Shown here: positions 46,669 to 56,249 of the stretch, one piece after another
Numbering within the stretch: the first letter of the stretch is position 1
Layout of the letters: every line of letters starts with the position of its first letter
Origin: Eggerthella lenta DSM 2243
GTDB lineage: Bacteria > Actinomycetota > Coriobacteriia > Coriobacteriales > Eggerthellaceae
DNA: 64,000 nt
Assembly: GCF_000024265.1 (NCBI RefSeq)
Contig: NC_013204.1
Location: 1,538,180 to 1,602,179 of the forward strand
Direction of reading: 5' to 3'
The notes under the pieces: model-generated
The model's input: the letters and a program-made list of their open reading frames with translations, nothing else
Database searches by the model: none
Told to the model about the DNA's origin: nothing
Translations under genes and position numbers: made by a program

Positions 46669-46700
46669 CTTGACTTGGAGCCGGCTCGAAGGAATAGGAT
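46669..46700 (+). promoter_or_regulatory. MerR-controlled promoter of the flavoprotein-cupin operon
   Basis: Dyad CTTGACTTGGAG / CCGGCTCGAAG (46669-46691) lies between -35 TTGACT (46670-46675) and -10 TAGGAT (46695-46700). The 19-bp spacer is the overlong spacing that MerR activators correct by DNA distortion. Confidence 0.85.
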
Positions 46701-46737
46701 CGGTTCGTCAGACAGTCGAGACGAGAGGAAAGGCACA

Positions 46738-47277
46738 ATGGCGAAACGCATTCTGGTGGTGGCGGCGAGCCCGCGCAAGGACGGCAACTCTGATCTTCTG
46801 TGCGAGCGGTTCATCGAAGGGGCGCTCGAGGCGGGCAACATCGTGGAGGAGGTGTTCCTGCGCGAGCAGGTCATCGGCTTCTGCCGCGCGTGCGATTACT
46901 GCCGCGACCGCGACGGGGCGTGCGCGCTGCGCGACGACGCCGCATCCGTGCTGGACAAGATGGCCGAGGCCGACGTCGTCGTGCTGGCCACGCCCGTGTA
47001 CTTCTACACGATGGACGCCCAGATGAAGGTGCTCATCGATCGCACTGTGGCGCGCTATGCGACGCTTGCGAACAAGGAGTTCTACTTCATTGCGACGATG
47101 GCCGACGGCGACAAGGCGCTCATGGAGCGCACGTTCGAGGGCCTGCGCGGATTCACCGACTGCCTGCCAGGCGCCGTCGAGCGCGGCGTCGTGTGCGGGG
47201 CGGGCGCGTGGGCGAAGGGCGACATCGAGGGGAGTCCCGCCATGGACGAGGCGTACGAGATGGGCCTGCGCGCGTAA
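46738..47277 (+). CDS. Iron-sulfur flavoprotein / NAD(P)H-dependent oxidoreductase
   Basis: 179 residues, flavodoxin-like fold: LVVAASPRKDGNSDLLCE (FMN phosphate loop), then the compact cysteine motif C-x2-C-x2-C-x6-C (CRACDYCRDRDGAC, about 57-70) of the Isf family, and LATPVYFYTMDAQMKVLIDRT. Isf-type proteins reduce O2, H2O2 or quinones in anaerobes. AGAGGAAAGG precedes ATG. First gene of an operon with a cupin, under a MerR operator, pointing to electrophile or oxidative stress. Confidence 0.92.
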   Translation: MAKRILVVAASPRKDGNSDLLCERFIEGALEAGNIVEEVFLREQVIGFCRACDYCRDRDGACALRDDAASVLDKMAEADVVVLATPVYFYTMDAQMKVLIDRTVARYATLANKEFYFIATMADGDKALMERTFEGLRGFTDCLPGAVERGVVCGAGAWAKGDIEGSPAMDEAYEMGLRA

Positions 47278-47305
47278 GCGCATGCCGCGAACGAAAGGAA
47301 ACCCA

Positions 47306-47725
47306 ATGGACATGAAGGAGAGCCTGGGCCCTGCAGCGGTGTTCCCGCTGGGCGAGGAGAACGAGGCGTACGCGCAGTACTTCGTCGGCAAAAGCTATCT
47401 GGCGCCGCTGACCGGGGCGGACGCGGGCGTGGGGGTGAGCAACGTGACGTTCGAGCCGGGATGCCGCAACCATTGGCACGTGCACCATGCGGGAGGCCAG
47501 ATACTGCTGGTCACGGGCGGGCGCGGCTACTACCAGGAATGGGGTCGGCCTGCGCGAGAGCTCGAGCCGGGCGACGTGGTGAGCATCCCGCCCGAGACGA
47601 AGCATTGGCACGGGGCGGCGCCGGACAGCTGGTTTTCGCACGTGGCCATCGCCGTGCCGGCCGAAGGCGCGTCGAACGAGTGGCTGGAGCCCGTCTCGGA
47701 CGAGGACTACGCCGCGCTGGCGTAG
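47306..47725 (+). CDS. Cupin domain protein
   Basis: 139 residues, one beta-barrel cupin. Metal motif 1: HWHVHHAGGQILLVTGG (usual Glu replaced by Gln); motif 2: PPETKHWHGA. Such proteins often accompany carboxymuconolactone-decarboxylase-like or redox proteins in MerR/AdhR-controlled stress operons. The reaction is unknown. It lies 28 bp after the flavoprotein gene with GAAAGGA before ATG. Confidence 0.9.
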   Translation: MDMKESLGPAAVFPLGEENEAYAQYFVGKSYLAPLTGADAGVGVSNVTFEPGCRNHWHVHHAGGQILLVTGGRGYYQEWGRPARELEPGDVVSIPPETKHWHGAAPDSWFSHVAIAVPAEGASNEWLEPVSDEDYAALA

Positions 47726-47866
47726 GAGGGGATCGCGGCTTGCTGCTCCGGCCGCGTCGGCCCGGCCCGTCCGTTTCGCGCAACGGTGCGGAGGGGGAGG
47801 AGGCTAGCCGATATAGGAGCTTTCTGCGATTGAAGAACCCGTTTCACCGCAAGCGGCTTCTTCCGG

Positions 47867-47872
47867 TATCAT
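47867..47872 (+). promoter_or_regulatory. ABC-F gene -10 element
   Basis: TATCAT about 65 nt before the start, with TTCACC (47843-47848) 18 bp upstream. Confidence 0.4.
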
Positions 47873-47935
47873 AGACAAGTTGCGCCTGCGGGCGCAGCAC
47901 CGCACCGAACTGCAAGCAGAAAGCGCGCACGCACC

Positions 47936-50004
<2,069 letters not shown>

Positions 50005-50008
<4 letters not shown>

Positions 50009-50475
50009 CGCGGCCTTTGAACATCGTGCTGGTGGAGCCGGAGATCCCGCAGAACACCGGCAATATCGCGCGTACGTGCGCCTGCACGGGAGCGCGGCTG
50101 CACCTCGTAGAGCCCATGGGATTTCGCCTGACGCAGAAGAACCTCGCGCGTGCGGGCTGCGACTACTGGGACGAGGTGGATATCGTGCGCTGGCCGTGCG
50201 CCGAGGCGTTCTTCGAGGCTCATGCGGCCGACGAGCTGCACCTGTTCACCGGGCAGGCCTGTCGCGGGTTCGGCGACGTGGCGTACGGGGAGGGATCCTT
50301 CCTCGTGTTCGGCCGCGAGAGCCGGGGCCTGCCCCTCGGCCTCATCGAGGCGCACGCGAACCGCTGCGTGCGCATACCCATGCGCGAGGGCCTGCGCAGC
50401 CTCAACCTGTCCAACGCCGTGGCGGTGGCCGCCTACGAGGCCCTGCGTCAGCAAGGTTGGCCGGGGCTGGGGTAG
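50005..50475 (+). CDS. trmL: tRNA (cytidine/uridine-34 2'-O) methyltransferase
   Basis: 156 residues, SPOUT fold with the trefoil knot. [18 protein letters not shown] opens the domain, FGRESRGLP and [22 protein letters not shown] form the SAM-binding knot. TrmL methylates the wobble ribose of tRNA-Leu isoacceptors. GTG 50005 overlaps the ABC-F stop, so the two are co-translated; both act on the translation apparatus. Confidence 0.93.
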
Positions 50476-50557
50476 GAGCTGCAGGTTGACCCAGCCGTCC
50501 AAGCGGGCATTTTCGCGCTTTAGCAAGATAAAGCGCGCGGAGGACGTGGAACGCGTG

Positions 50558-50563
50558 TATACT
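50558..50563 (+). promoter_or_regulatory. serC -10 element
   Basis: TATACT about 40 nt before the serC ATG; no clear -35. Confidence 0.45.
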
Positions 50564-50604
50564 TGACCGCATTGTCTGCGTCACGTATCAAGGAGGTCGT
50601 TCCC

Positions 50605-51684
50605 ATGGCTCGAGTGTACAACTTCTCCGCCGGTCCCGCCGTTCTGCCCGAGGAGGTGCTGCGCGAAGCCGCTGACGAGATGCTCGACTACCGCGGTTGC
50701 GGCATGTCCGTCATGGAGATGAGCCATCGCTCCAAGCCCTTCGCCGCCATCATGGAGGCCGCCGAGCAGGACATCCGCGACCTCATGGACATTCCCGACA
50801 ACTACCGCGTGCTGTTCCTACAGGGCGGCGCGTCCACGCAGTTCGCGATGATCCCCATGAACCTCATGAAGAACAAGGTGGCCGACTACATCGTCAGCGG
50901 CTCGTGGTCGAAGAAGGCGTTCAAGGAAGCGAAGATCTTCGGCGATGCCCGCTGCGTCGCCTCCTCCGAGGACGAGAACTTCAGCTACGTGCCCGACGTG
51001 CGCGCCCTCCAGCTGTCCGACGACGCCGACTACGTCTACATCTGCCAGAACGAGACCATCTACGGCACCGTGTACCACGAGCTGCCCAACACGAACGGAA
51101 AACCGCTGGTGGCCGACGTGTCGTCGTGCTTCCTGTCCGAGCCCATGGACGTGTCGAAGTACGGCCTCATCTACGGCGGCGTTCAGAAGAACGTGGGCCC
51201 GGCCGGCGTGACTATCGTCATCATCCGCGACGACCTCGTGTCCGAGCCTTTGCCCGGCACGCCCACCATGCTGCGCTACGACACGCATGTCGACGCGAAG
51301 AGCCTGTACAACACCCCGCCCGCGTACGGCATCTACATGTGCGGCAAGGTGTTCCAGTGGCTGAAGGCCCAGGGCGGCCTCGAGGCCATGAAAGAGCGCA
51401 ACGTTGAGAAGGCGCAGCTTCTGTATGACTTCCTTGACCAGAGCGCGCTGTTCAAGGGCACCGCGCGCAAAGAGGACCGCTCCATCATGAACGTGCCGTT
51501 CGTCACCGGAAGCGACGAGCTGGACGCGAAGTTCGTCGCCGAAGCGAAGAAGGTCGGCATCGAGAGCATCAAGGGCCACCGCAGCGTGGGCGGCATGCGC
51601 GCCAGCATCTACAACGCCATGCCCCGCGAAGGCGTCGAGGCCCTCGTGAGGTTCATGGGAGAGTTCGAGCGCGAGAACGCGTAG
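50605..51684 (+). CDS. serC: Phosphoserine aminotransferase
   Basis: 359 residues, PLP aminotransferase (class V fold). Converts 3-phosphohydroxypyruvate and glutamate to phosphoserine in serine (and pyridoxal) synthesis. Motifs: NFSAGPAVLPEEVL, MEMSHRSK, LQGGASTQF, and the PLP Lys in YGGVQKNVGPAG. AGGAGG precedes ATG. Monocistronic, ending at a strong terminator. Confidence 0.97.
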   Translation: MARVYNFSAGPAVLPEEVLREAADEMLDYRGCGMSVMEMSHRSKPFAAIMEAAEQDIRDLMDIPDNYRVLFLQGGASTQFAMIPMNLMKNKVADYIVSGSWSKKAFKEAKIFGDARCVASSEDENFSYVPDVRALQLSDDADYVYICQNETIYGTVYHELPNTNGKPLVADVSSCFLSEPMDVSKYGLIYGGVQKNVGPAGVTIVIIRDDLVSEPLPGTPTMLRYDTHVDAKSLYNTPPAYGIYMCGKVFQWLKAQGGLEAMKERNVEKAQLLYDFLDQSALFKGTARKEDRSIMNVPFVTGSDELDAKFVAEAKKVGIESIKGHRSVGGMRASIYNAMPREGVEALVRFMGEFERENA

Positions 51685-51707
51685 GCGACGGGAAACGCCT
51701 GCGATCG

Positions 51708-51741
51708 ACGAAGCGCCCGGCCGACGGCCGGGCGCTTCTCA
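51708..51741 (+). terminator. serC terminator
   Basis: GAAGCGCCCGGCC-GAC-GGCCGGGCGCTTC: perfect 13-bp stem followed by TCATT. Confidence 0.85.
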
Positions 51742-51766
51742 TTGGGGCGATGGTGGACCGGGGCTC

Positions 51767-52549
51767 CTAGTACGCGCTCCAGCCGCCGTCGATGGTGAGG
51801 GTCTCGCCGTTGATGAAGCCGGCCTGGTCGGAGGCCAGGAACGCCGCGGCGGCGGAGATCTCCTCGGGGGTGCCGGAGCGGGTGGCGCCGGCGTAGCCCG
51901 TCGTTGCCTTCGCCATGCCGCGCTCGCTAGGCTGGCGCATCCCGACGCCGATGTTGGTCTGCGTGTTGCCGGGGCAGATAGCGTTGCAGCGGATGCCGGT
52001 GTCGGCGTACATGAACGCCACGTTCTTCGTCAGGCCCACAACGGCGAATTTCGAGGCCGTGTAGGCGCAGCCTCCTCGTCCGGCGCACAGGCCCGACAGC
52101 GACGCGGTGTTGATGATGACGCCGCCTTCGCCGCGCTCCATGAAGTAGCGGACGGCTTTGCGCGTGCCGTACATGACGCTGTTCAGGTTCACCTTCATGA
52201 GACGCTCCCATACGTCGTCATCCATCTCAGCGATGGGAAGCAGGTTGTCCATGATGCCGGCGTTGTTCACGATGATGTCCATCTGCCCGAACGTCTGGAC
52301 GGCGCGGTCGACCATGCCCTCCACGTCGTCTCGGTTCGACACGTCCACCTTGACGACGTCCAGCTTGTCTCCGTACTCGGCCAGCTCCTGCTTGAGCGCG
52401 GCGAGAGCCTCCTCGTTGAGGTCGGCGGCCAGACAGCTTGCGCCCGCCTCCAGGAAGCGTTGGACGATGCTCTTGCCGATGCCGGAAGCGCCTCCGGTGA
52501 TGACGGCGGTCTGACCTGCGAGAACGGGGTTGTGGCGTGCTTCTGACAT
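51767..52549 (-). CDS. Short-chain dehydrogenase/reductase
   Basis: 260 residues, classical SDR. Nucleotide loop TGGASGIGKS (preferring NAD by the Asp at the end of strand 2, AADLN), NNAG, catalytic Ser in NTASLSG and Y-x3-K (YTASK), then PGNTQTNIG. It resembles 3-oxoacyl-ACP or hydroxysteroid dehydrogenase-like SDRs; gut relatives act on bile acids, but the substrate cannot be told. Start 52549 has AAGGAG upstream. Convergent with serC. Confidence 0.92.
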   Translation of the reverse strand: MSEARHNPVLAGQTAVITGGASGIGKSIVQRFLEAGASCLAADLNEEALAALKQELAEYGDKLDVVKVDVSNRDDVEGMVDRAVQTFGQMDIIVNNAGIMDNLLPIAEMDDDVWERLMKVNLNSVMYGTRKAVRYFMERGEGGVIINTASLSGLCAGRGGCAYTASKFAVVGLTKNVAFMYADTGIRCNAICPGNTQTNIGVGMRQPSERGMAKATTGYAGATRSGTPEEISAAAAFLASDQAGFINGETLTIDGGWSAY

Positions 52550-52711
52550 GGCGATGGCTCCTTTTCGCGATCGGGAAATCATGCACGAAGCGTACCATGC
52601 GCGCCGGGTCGCGCTGAACCGGTTCCGCGGCGAAAGGCCTGTTCGGCGCTGAACGCGGGGCTCGCGCGACACGAGCGGCGCGAAAACGTTTTCCAGCGGC
52701 GCTGGCGCCGG

Positions 52712-52770
52712 GCATCTTCGCTCCAAAAACACGCCTCAGCGACTGAGGCGTGTTTTTGGAGCGAAGATGC
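52712..52770. repeat. Perfect 59-bp palindrome
   Basis: Two 28-bp arms (52712-52739 and 52743-52770) are identical in inverted orientation with a 3-nt loop. The stem centre reads ACGCCTCAG-CGA-CTGAGGCGT. It lies in the 320-bp divergent gap between the SDR and M50 genes, which has no gene. A-run and T-run lie inside the arms, so it does not look like a plain terminator. Confidence 0.9.
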
Positions 52771-52854
52771 GTTTCCGCATGCCGAGTCCGGCTTCGCGGC
52801 GTTCGCTCCTTGTGAAGTTTCCCTCCCGGCGCATGTCGCCCTCTGCGGTTGCGG

Positions 52855-52860
52855 TAGACT
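52855..52860 (+). promoter_or_regulatory. M50-protease operon -10, short leader
   Basis: TAGACT ends 9 nt before the ATG at 52870, so the leader would be only a few nt and no Shine-Dalgarno is seen. Confidence 0.4.
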
Positions 52861-52869
52861 GATCGCACT

Positions 52870-53547
52870 ATGATTTCGATACCCTACCTCATATGCTCCA
52901 TTCTGAGCTTCGTGCCCGCCATCGTGTGCCACGAGGCGTGCCACGGCTTCGCCGCCTACAAGCTGGGCGATCCCACGGCCAAGCGCGCGGGACGGCTGTC
53001 GTTCAACCCGCTCAAGCACATCGACCCCTTCGGCACGGTCATCATGCCGCTTCTGCTCATGGCCATGAACATGCCGGTGTTCGGCTACGCGAAGCCGGTG
53101 CCGTACAACCCAGCCTACTTCAAGGACCCGCGCAAGGGCGACCTCATCGTGGGCCTCGCCGGGCCTGCGGCCAACCTCGTGCTGGCCGTCCTGGGCGCAG
53201 TCGTGTACACGCTCGTCATGCTCGTGCTGCCGGTGAGCGCGCTGGCGCAGAACGACGTCTTCTACTACTTCCTCACGTTGTTCCTTCCCATGTTTTCGCT
53301 CATCAACCTGTACCTCATGTTCTTCAACCTGCTGCCCATCCCGCCGCTGGACGGCTCGTCCATCTTCGCGTTCTTCCTGCCGCAGAAGTATCTGCCGCAG
53401 TATTACAAAGTGCAGCGCTACGCGATGCCGGTGTTCCTCATCGTGGTGCTCCTCGTGCCGTACGTGCTGCATTTCAATCCTATCGGCATCTATCTGGACG
53501 CGACGGCCGGCAACGTGTTCGACCTGCTGTTCTCCTTTGGCAGGTAG
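52870..53547 (+). CDS. Site-2 protease-like zinc metalloprotease (M50)
   Basis: 225 residues, about five membrane helices. HEACHG (HExxH form, about residues 21-26) and NLLPIPPLDGS (third zinc ligand Asp) are intact, so it is likely active. This small, PDZ-free group (like YwhC-type M50B) has few characterised substrates. The transcript looks near-leaderless. It is 12 bp upstream of scpA and may head the long operon, as in other actinobacteria and firmicutes. Confidence 0.9.
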   Translation: MISIPYLICSILSFVPAIVCHEACHGFAAYKLGDPTAKRAGRLSFNPLKHIDPFGTVIMPLLLMAMNMPVFGYAKPVPYNPAYFKDPRKGDLIVGLAGPAANLVLAVLGAVVYTLVMLVLPVSALAQNDVFYYFLTLFLPMFSLINLYLMFFNLLPIPPLDGSSIFAFFLPQKYLPQYYKVQRYAMPVFLIVVLLVPYVLHFNPIGIYLDATAGNVFDLLFSFGR

Positions 53548-53559
53548 CAGGGCGGCTCC

Positions 53560-54351
53560 ATGTCGTACAAGGTTCGCATAGACAGCTTCGAGGGGCCGTT
53601 CGACCTTTTGCTGTACCTGGTCAGCCGGCAGAAGGTGGATATCGGCGCTATCTCCATCACGCAGATCGCCGATCAGTACCTTGCCGAGGTGTCGCGCATG
53701 GACAACCTCGATCTCGACGTGGCAAGCGACTTTCTGTTGGTGGCTTCCACGCTGCTGGAGATCAAGGCCGAAAGCCTGCTGCCGCGCGAGCGCGACGCGG
53801 TGGCCGAAGAGTTCGAGGAGCTGGCGCCCAGCGAGGCGCGCGACATCCTCGTTGAGCGTCTGCTGGCCTACAAGCAGTACAAGAACGCTGCCAGCGCGCT
53901 GCACATGCGCTTCGTGTCCGAGGGACGCATGCATCCGCGCCCGTTCGGGCCCGACGCGTGCTTCCTGAACCTCATGCCCGACTACCTGAAGGACGTCACG
54001 ATGGACGGCCTGGCGCTGCTGGCCGCCCGCGCCTTCGCGCGCCGCGACGTGTTCCTGCTGGAATCGGAGCACATCGCCGCGAAGCCCATTCCCGTGGAGG
54101 TGCACGTGCGCGCCATCCACCAGCGCATCCAGAACAAGAAGACGCTGCGCTTCTCGGAACTGGTGGACGAGCGCACGCCGGTGCCGGTGGTGGTGGTGAC
54201 GTTCCTGGCTGTGCTCGAGCTGTACAAGCGCGCCATGGTGAAGATCGAGCAGGCCGAGCTGTTCGGCGATATCGACATACGCTACATCGAAGGGTCGGGC
54301 GAGCTCGTGCTCACGGGCGATGACTCGCTGACCTCGGTGGAGGAGGGGTAG
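53560..54351 (+). CDS. scpA: Segregation and condensation protein A
   Basis: 263 residues, kleisin subunit of the SMC-ScpAB condensin. N-terminal FEGPFDLLLYLVSRQKVDI binds the SMC neck; the C-terminal winged helix (VVVVTFLAVLELYKRAMVKIEQ) binds the SMC head; the middle binds ScpB. Directly followed by scpB after 5 bp. Confidence 0.96.
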   Translation: MSYKVRIDSFEGPFDLLLYLVSRQKVDIGAISITQIADQYLAEVSRMDNLDLDVASDFLLVASTLLEIKAESLLPRERDAVAEEFEELAPSEARDILVERLLAYKQYKNAASALHMRFVSEGRMHPRPFGPDACFLNLMPDYLKDVTMDGLALLAARAFARRDVFLLESEHIAAKPIPVEVHVRAIHQRIQNKKTLRFSELVDERTPVPVVVVTFLAVLELYKRAMVKIEQAELFGDIDIRYIEGSGELVLTGDDSLTSVEEG

Positions 54352-54356
54352 GATCC

Positions 54357-55166
54357 ATGTTCCAAGGCTTGCAGGACAACCAGCTGAAGGGCGCGATCGA
54401 AGCCATGCTGTTCGTCACGGACGAGCCGGTGGGCACCATCGCGTTGGCCGACATGCTGGAGGTGGAGCCTGGCCAGGCGGAACGCGCGCTCGTGGAGCTG
54501 CGGGATCAGCTGGAAGGCGAGAACCGCGGCATCCAGTTGCGCGAGGTGGCCGGCGGCTGGCGGCTGTACACGCACCCCGCCTACCACGAGCTCATTGAGC
54601 GCTACGTGCTGTCGTGGGACACGCGCAAGCTGTCGCAGGCGGCCATGGAGACGCTCGCCATCGTTGCGTACCTGCAGCCGGTGACGCGCTCGGGCGTGGC
54701 CTCGGTGCGCGGCGTGAACTCCGACAGCTCCATCAACTCGCTCGTTGAGAAGGGGCTCGTGCGCGAGGCGGGCGTAGCCGACGCGCCCGGCAACCCCACG
54801 CTTTACGCTACCACGCGCGCGTTCTTGGAGAAGTTCGGCCTGCGCTCCACGGCCGACCTGCCCGATCTCGACCAGTTCGCGCCCGACGATGACACGCGCG
54901 CGTTCATCCGCGAGCGCTTGAGCGCCACGCGCGAGGACGCGTTTGTCGCCGATGACGCGCGCCTGGACGGCGATGAGGCCGATCCTCTGGACGGCGTGCG
55001 CTTCGAGCTGGACGACGAAGGACCGGGGAGCATCGCGGAAAGTCCGCGCGAGGAAGCGGCCTCCGACGCGGCTCAGCAGATGCTCGCCGAGGCTATGGCC
55101 AGCGGGTTCGGCCTCGTGGAGAAGATCGACTTCGACAACCTGACGTTCGAGACGGACGATGAGTAG
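54357..55166 (+). CDS. scpB: Segregation and condensation protein B
   Basis: 269 residues. Two winged-helix domains (IEAMLFVTDEPVG, LSQAAMETLAIVAYLQPVTR, VNSDSSINSLVEKGLV), as in the ScpB dimer that binds the kleisin. A ~75-residue acidic C-terminal tail (from about residue 190) is longer than usual. Start 54357 lies 5 bp after scpA, with GGAGGGG overlapping the end of scpA. Confidence 0.96.
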   Translation: MFQGLQDNQLKGAIEAMLFVTDEPVGTIALADMLEVEPGQAERALVELRDQLEGENRGIQLREVAGGWRLYTHPAYHELIERYVLSWDTRKLSQAAMETLAIVAYLQPVTRSGVASVRGVNSDSSINSLVEKGLVREAGVADAPGNPTLYATTRAFLEKFGLRSTADLPDLDQFAPDDDTRAFIRERLSATREDAFVADDARLDGDEADPLDGVRFELDDEGPGSIAESPREEAASDAAQQMLAEAMASGFGLVEKIDFDNLTFETDDE

Positions 55167-55174
55167 GCCTTCCG

Positions 55175-55271
55175 CGCTCGGCGCCGGCGGCGGCAATGCC
55201 CAGTCGCTCGGACAGTCCTCGCTTCGCTGCGGAACTCGCTTGGTGGGCACCGCCGCCGCCGGCGCCGAGCG
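55175..55271. repeat. Inverted repeat between scpB and the pseudouridine synthase gene
   Basis: Arms at 55175-55202 and 55244-55271 match at 26 of 28 positions (core GGCGCCGGCGGCGGC). The loop is about 41 nt. No T-run follows, so full termination inside the operon is doubtful; an attenuating or processing structure is possible. Confidence 0.7.
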
Positions 55272-55337
55272 CCGTGCGTCTTGCGTCGTCGTCTCGAACG
55301 ACGGGTTTCCGAAGATCGGAGGCAGGAGGTGAGCGAC

Positions 55338-56186
55338 ATGGGGGAATGTGGGGATCGTGTCGTTCCCATGCGGTTGCAGAAGTTCCTTGCTCGGGCGGGG
55401 GCGGCTAGCCGGCGGGGGTCGGAGAACCTTATGACGGCGGGGCGCGTGACCGTGAACGGCAAGGTGGTGACCGAGCTGGGAAGCAAGGTGGATCCGCTCG
55501 TGGACGAGGTAGCGGTGGACGGCGCGGTCGTGCGCCTGGCCGACGGGCCCGTCACCATCATGCTGCACAAGCCGGCCGGGTTCGTCACCACCATGTCCGA
55601 TCCGCAGGGACGGCGTACCGTGGCCGAGCTCGTGCCGACCGAACGCTATCCGGGGCTGTTCCCCATCGGGCGGCTGGACTTCGACACCACGGGCCTGCTG
55701 CTGTTCTCCACCGACGGCGAGCTGGGCAACGGCCTGCTGCATCCGAAGCATCATGTGACGAAGCGCTACCTGGCCTGCGTCGAGGGTCGTCCGACCGAGC
55801 GCGATCTGGCGCTTCTGCGGCGCGGCATCGAGCTGGACGACGGCCCGACGCAGCCAGCCGACGTGCGCGTGGTGGAGGGCGGGGCGGCTCGCCATGCCGA
55901 GCGTCTGCTGGAGATCCCCGCCGCCGTGCCGCCGCGCTCCTCGAAGGAGTATGCGGCCGTGTGCGAAGGGCGCGCGACGCGACGCTCCATCGTGCGCTTG
56001 GGCATCCGCGAGGGCCGTAAGCGCCAGGTGAAGCGCATGCTGGCCGCCGTCGGCCATCCGGTGCTGGCGCTTCATCGCGATTCGTTCGGCCCGCTCGAGC
56101 TGGGCGATCTGCCGCGCGGGGCGTGGCGCGCGCTCGATGCCGAAGAAGTGGCGGCGCTCCACCAGGCCATCGGACGTGCCGAATAA
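55338..56186 (+). CDS. rluB: rRNA large-subunit pseudouridine synthase (RluB/RsuA family)
   Basis: 282 residues. N-terminal S4 RNA-binding domain (LQKFLARAGAASRRGSE) and the catalytic GRLDFDTTGLLLFSTDG with the nucleophilic Asp. RluB modifies 23S U2605; RsuA-type activity on 16S cannot be excluded. Start 55338 has GGAGG 8 nt upstream; the next ATG at 55368 fits the domain start but has no ribosome site. The gene follows scpB as in many Gram-positive genomes. Confidence 0.92.
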   Translation: MGECGDRVVPMRLQKFLARAGAASRRGSENLMTAGRVTVNGKVVTELGSKVDPLVDEVAVDGAVVRLADGPVTIMLHKPAGFVTTMSDPQGRRTVAELVPTERYPGLFPIGRLDFDTTGLLLFSTDGELGNGLLHPKHHVTKRYLACVEGRPTERDLALLRRGIELDDGPTQPADVRVVEGGAARHAERLLEIPAAVPPRSSKEYAAVCEGRATRRSIVRLGIREGRKRQVKRMLAAVGHPVLALHRDSFGPLELGDLPRGAWRALDAEEVAALHQAIGRAE

Positions 56187-56249
56187 TGCTAGAATGAAAC
56201 CCGCAGGAGACCGCGCAGCGGGAGCCTGCGGAACACGGAATGAACCCCT
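56187..56249 (+). promoter_or_regulatory. tyrA promoter and structured leader
   Basis: Extended -10 TGC-TAGAAT (56187-56195); the transcript would start near 56202, at a hairpin CCGCAGG (56201-56207)/CCTGCGG (56225-56231) with an inner CCGC-GCA-GCGG stem. CGGGAGC (56219-56225) can also pair with GCTCCCG (56263-56269) near the alternative start at 56274, so two exclusive folds exist. Confidence 0.5.
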
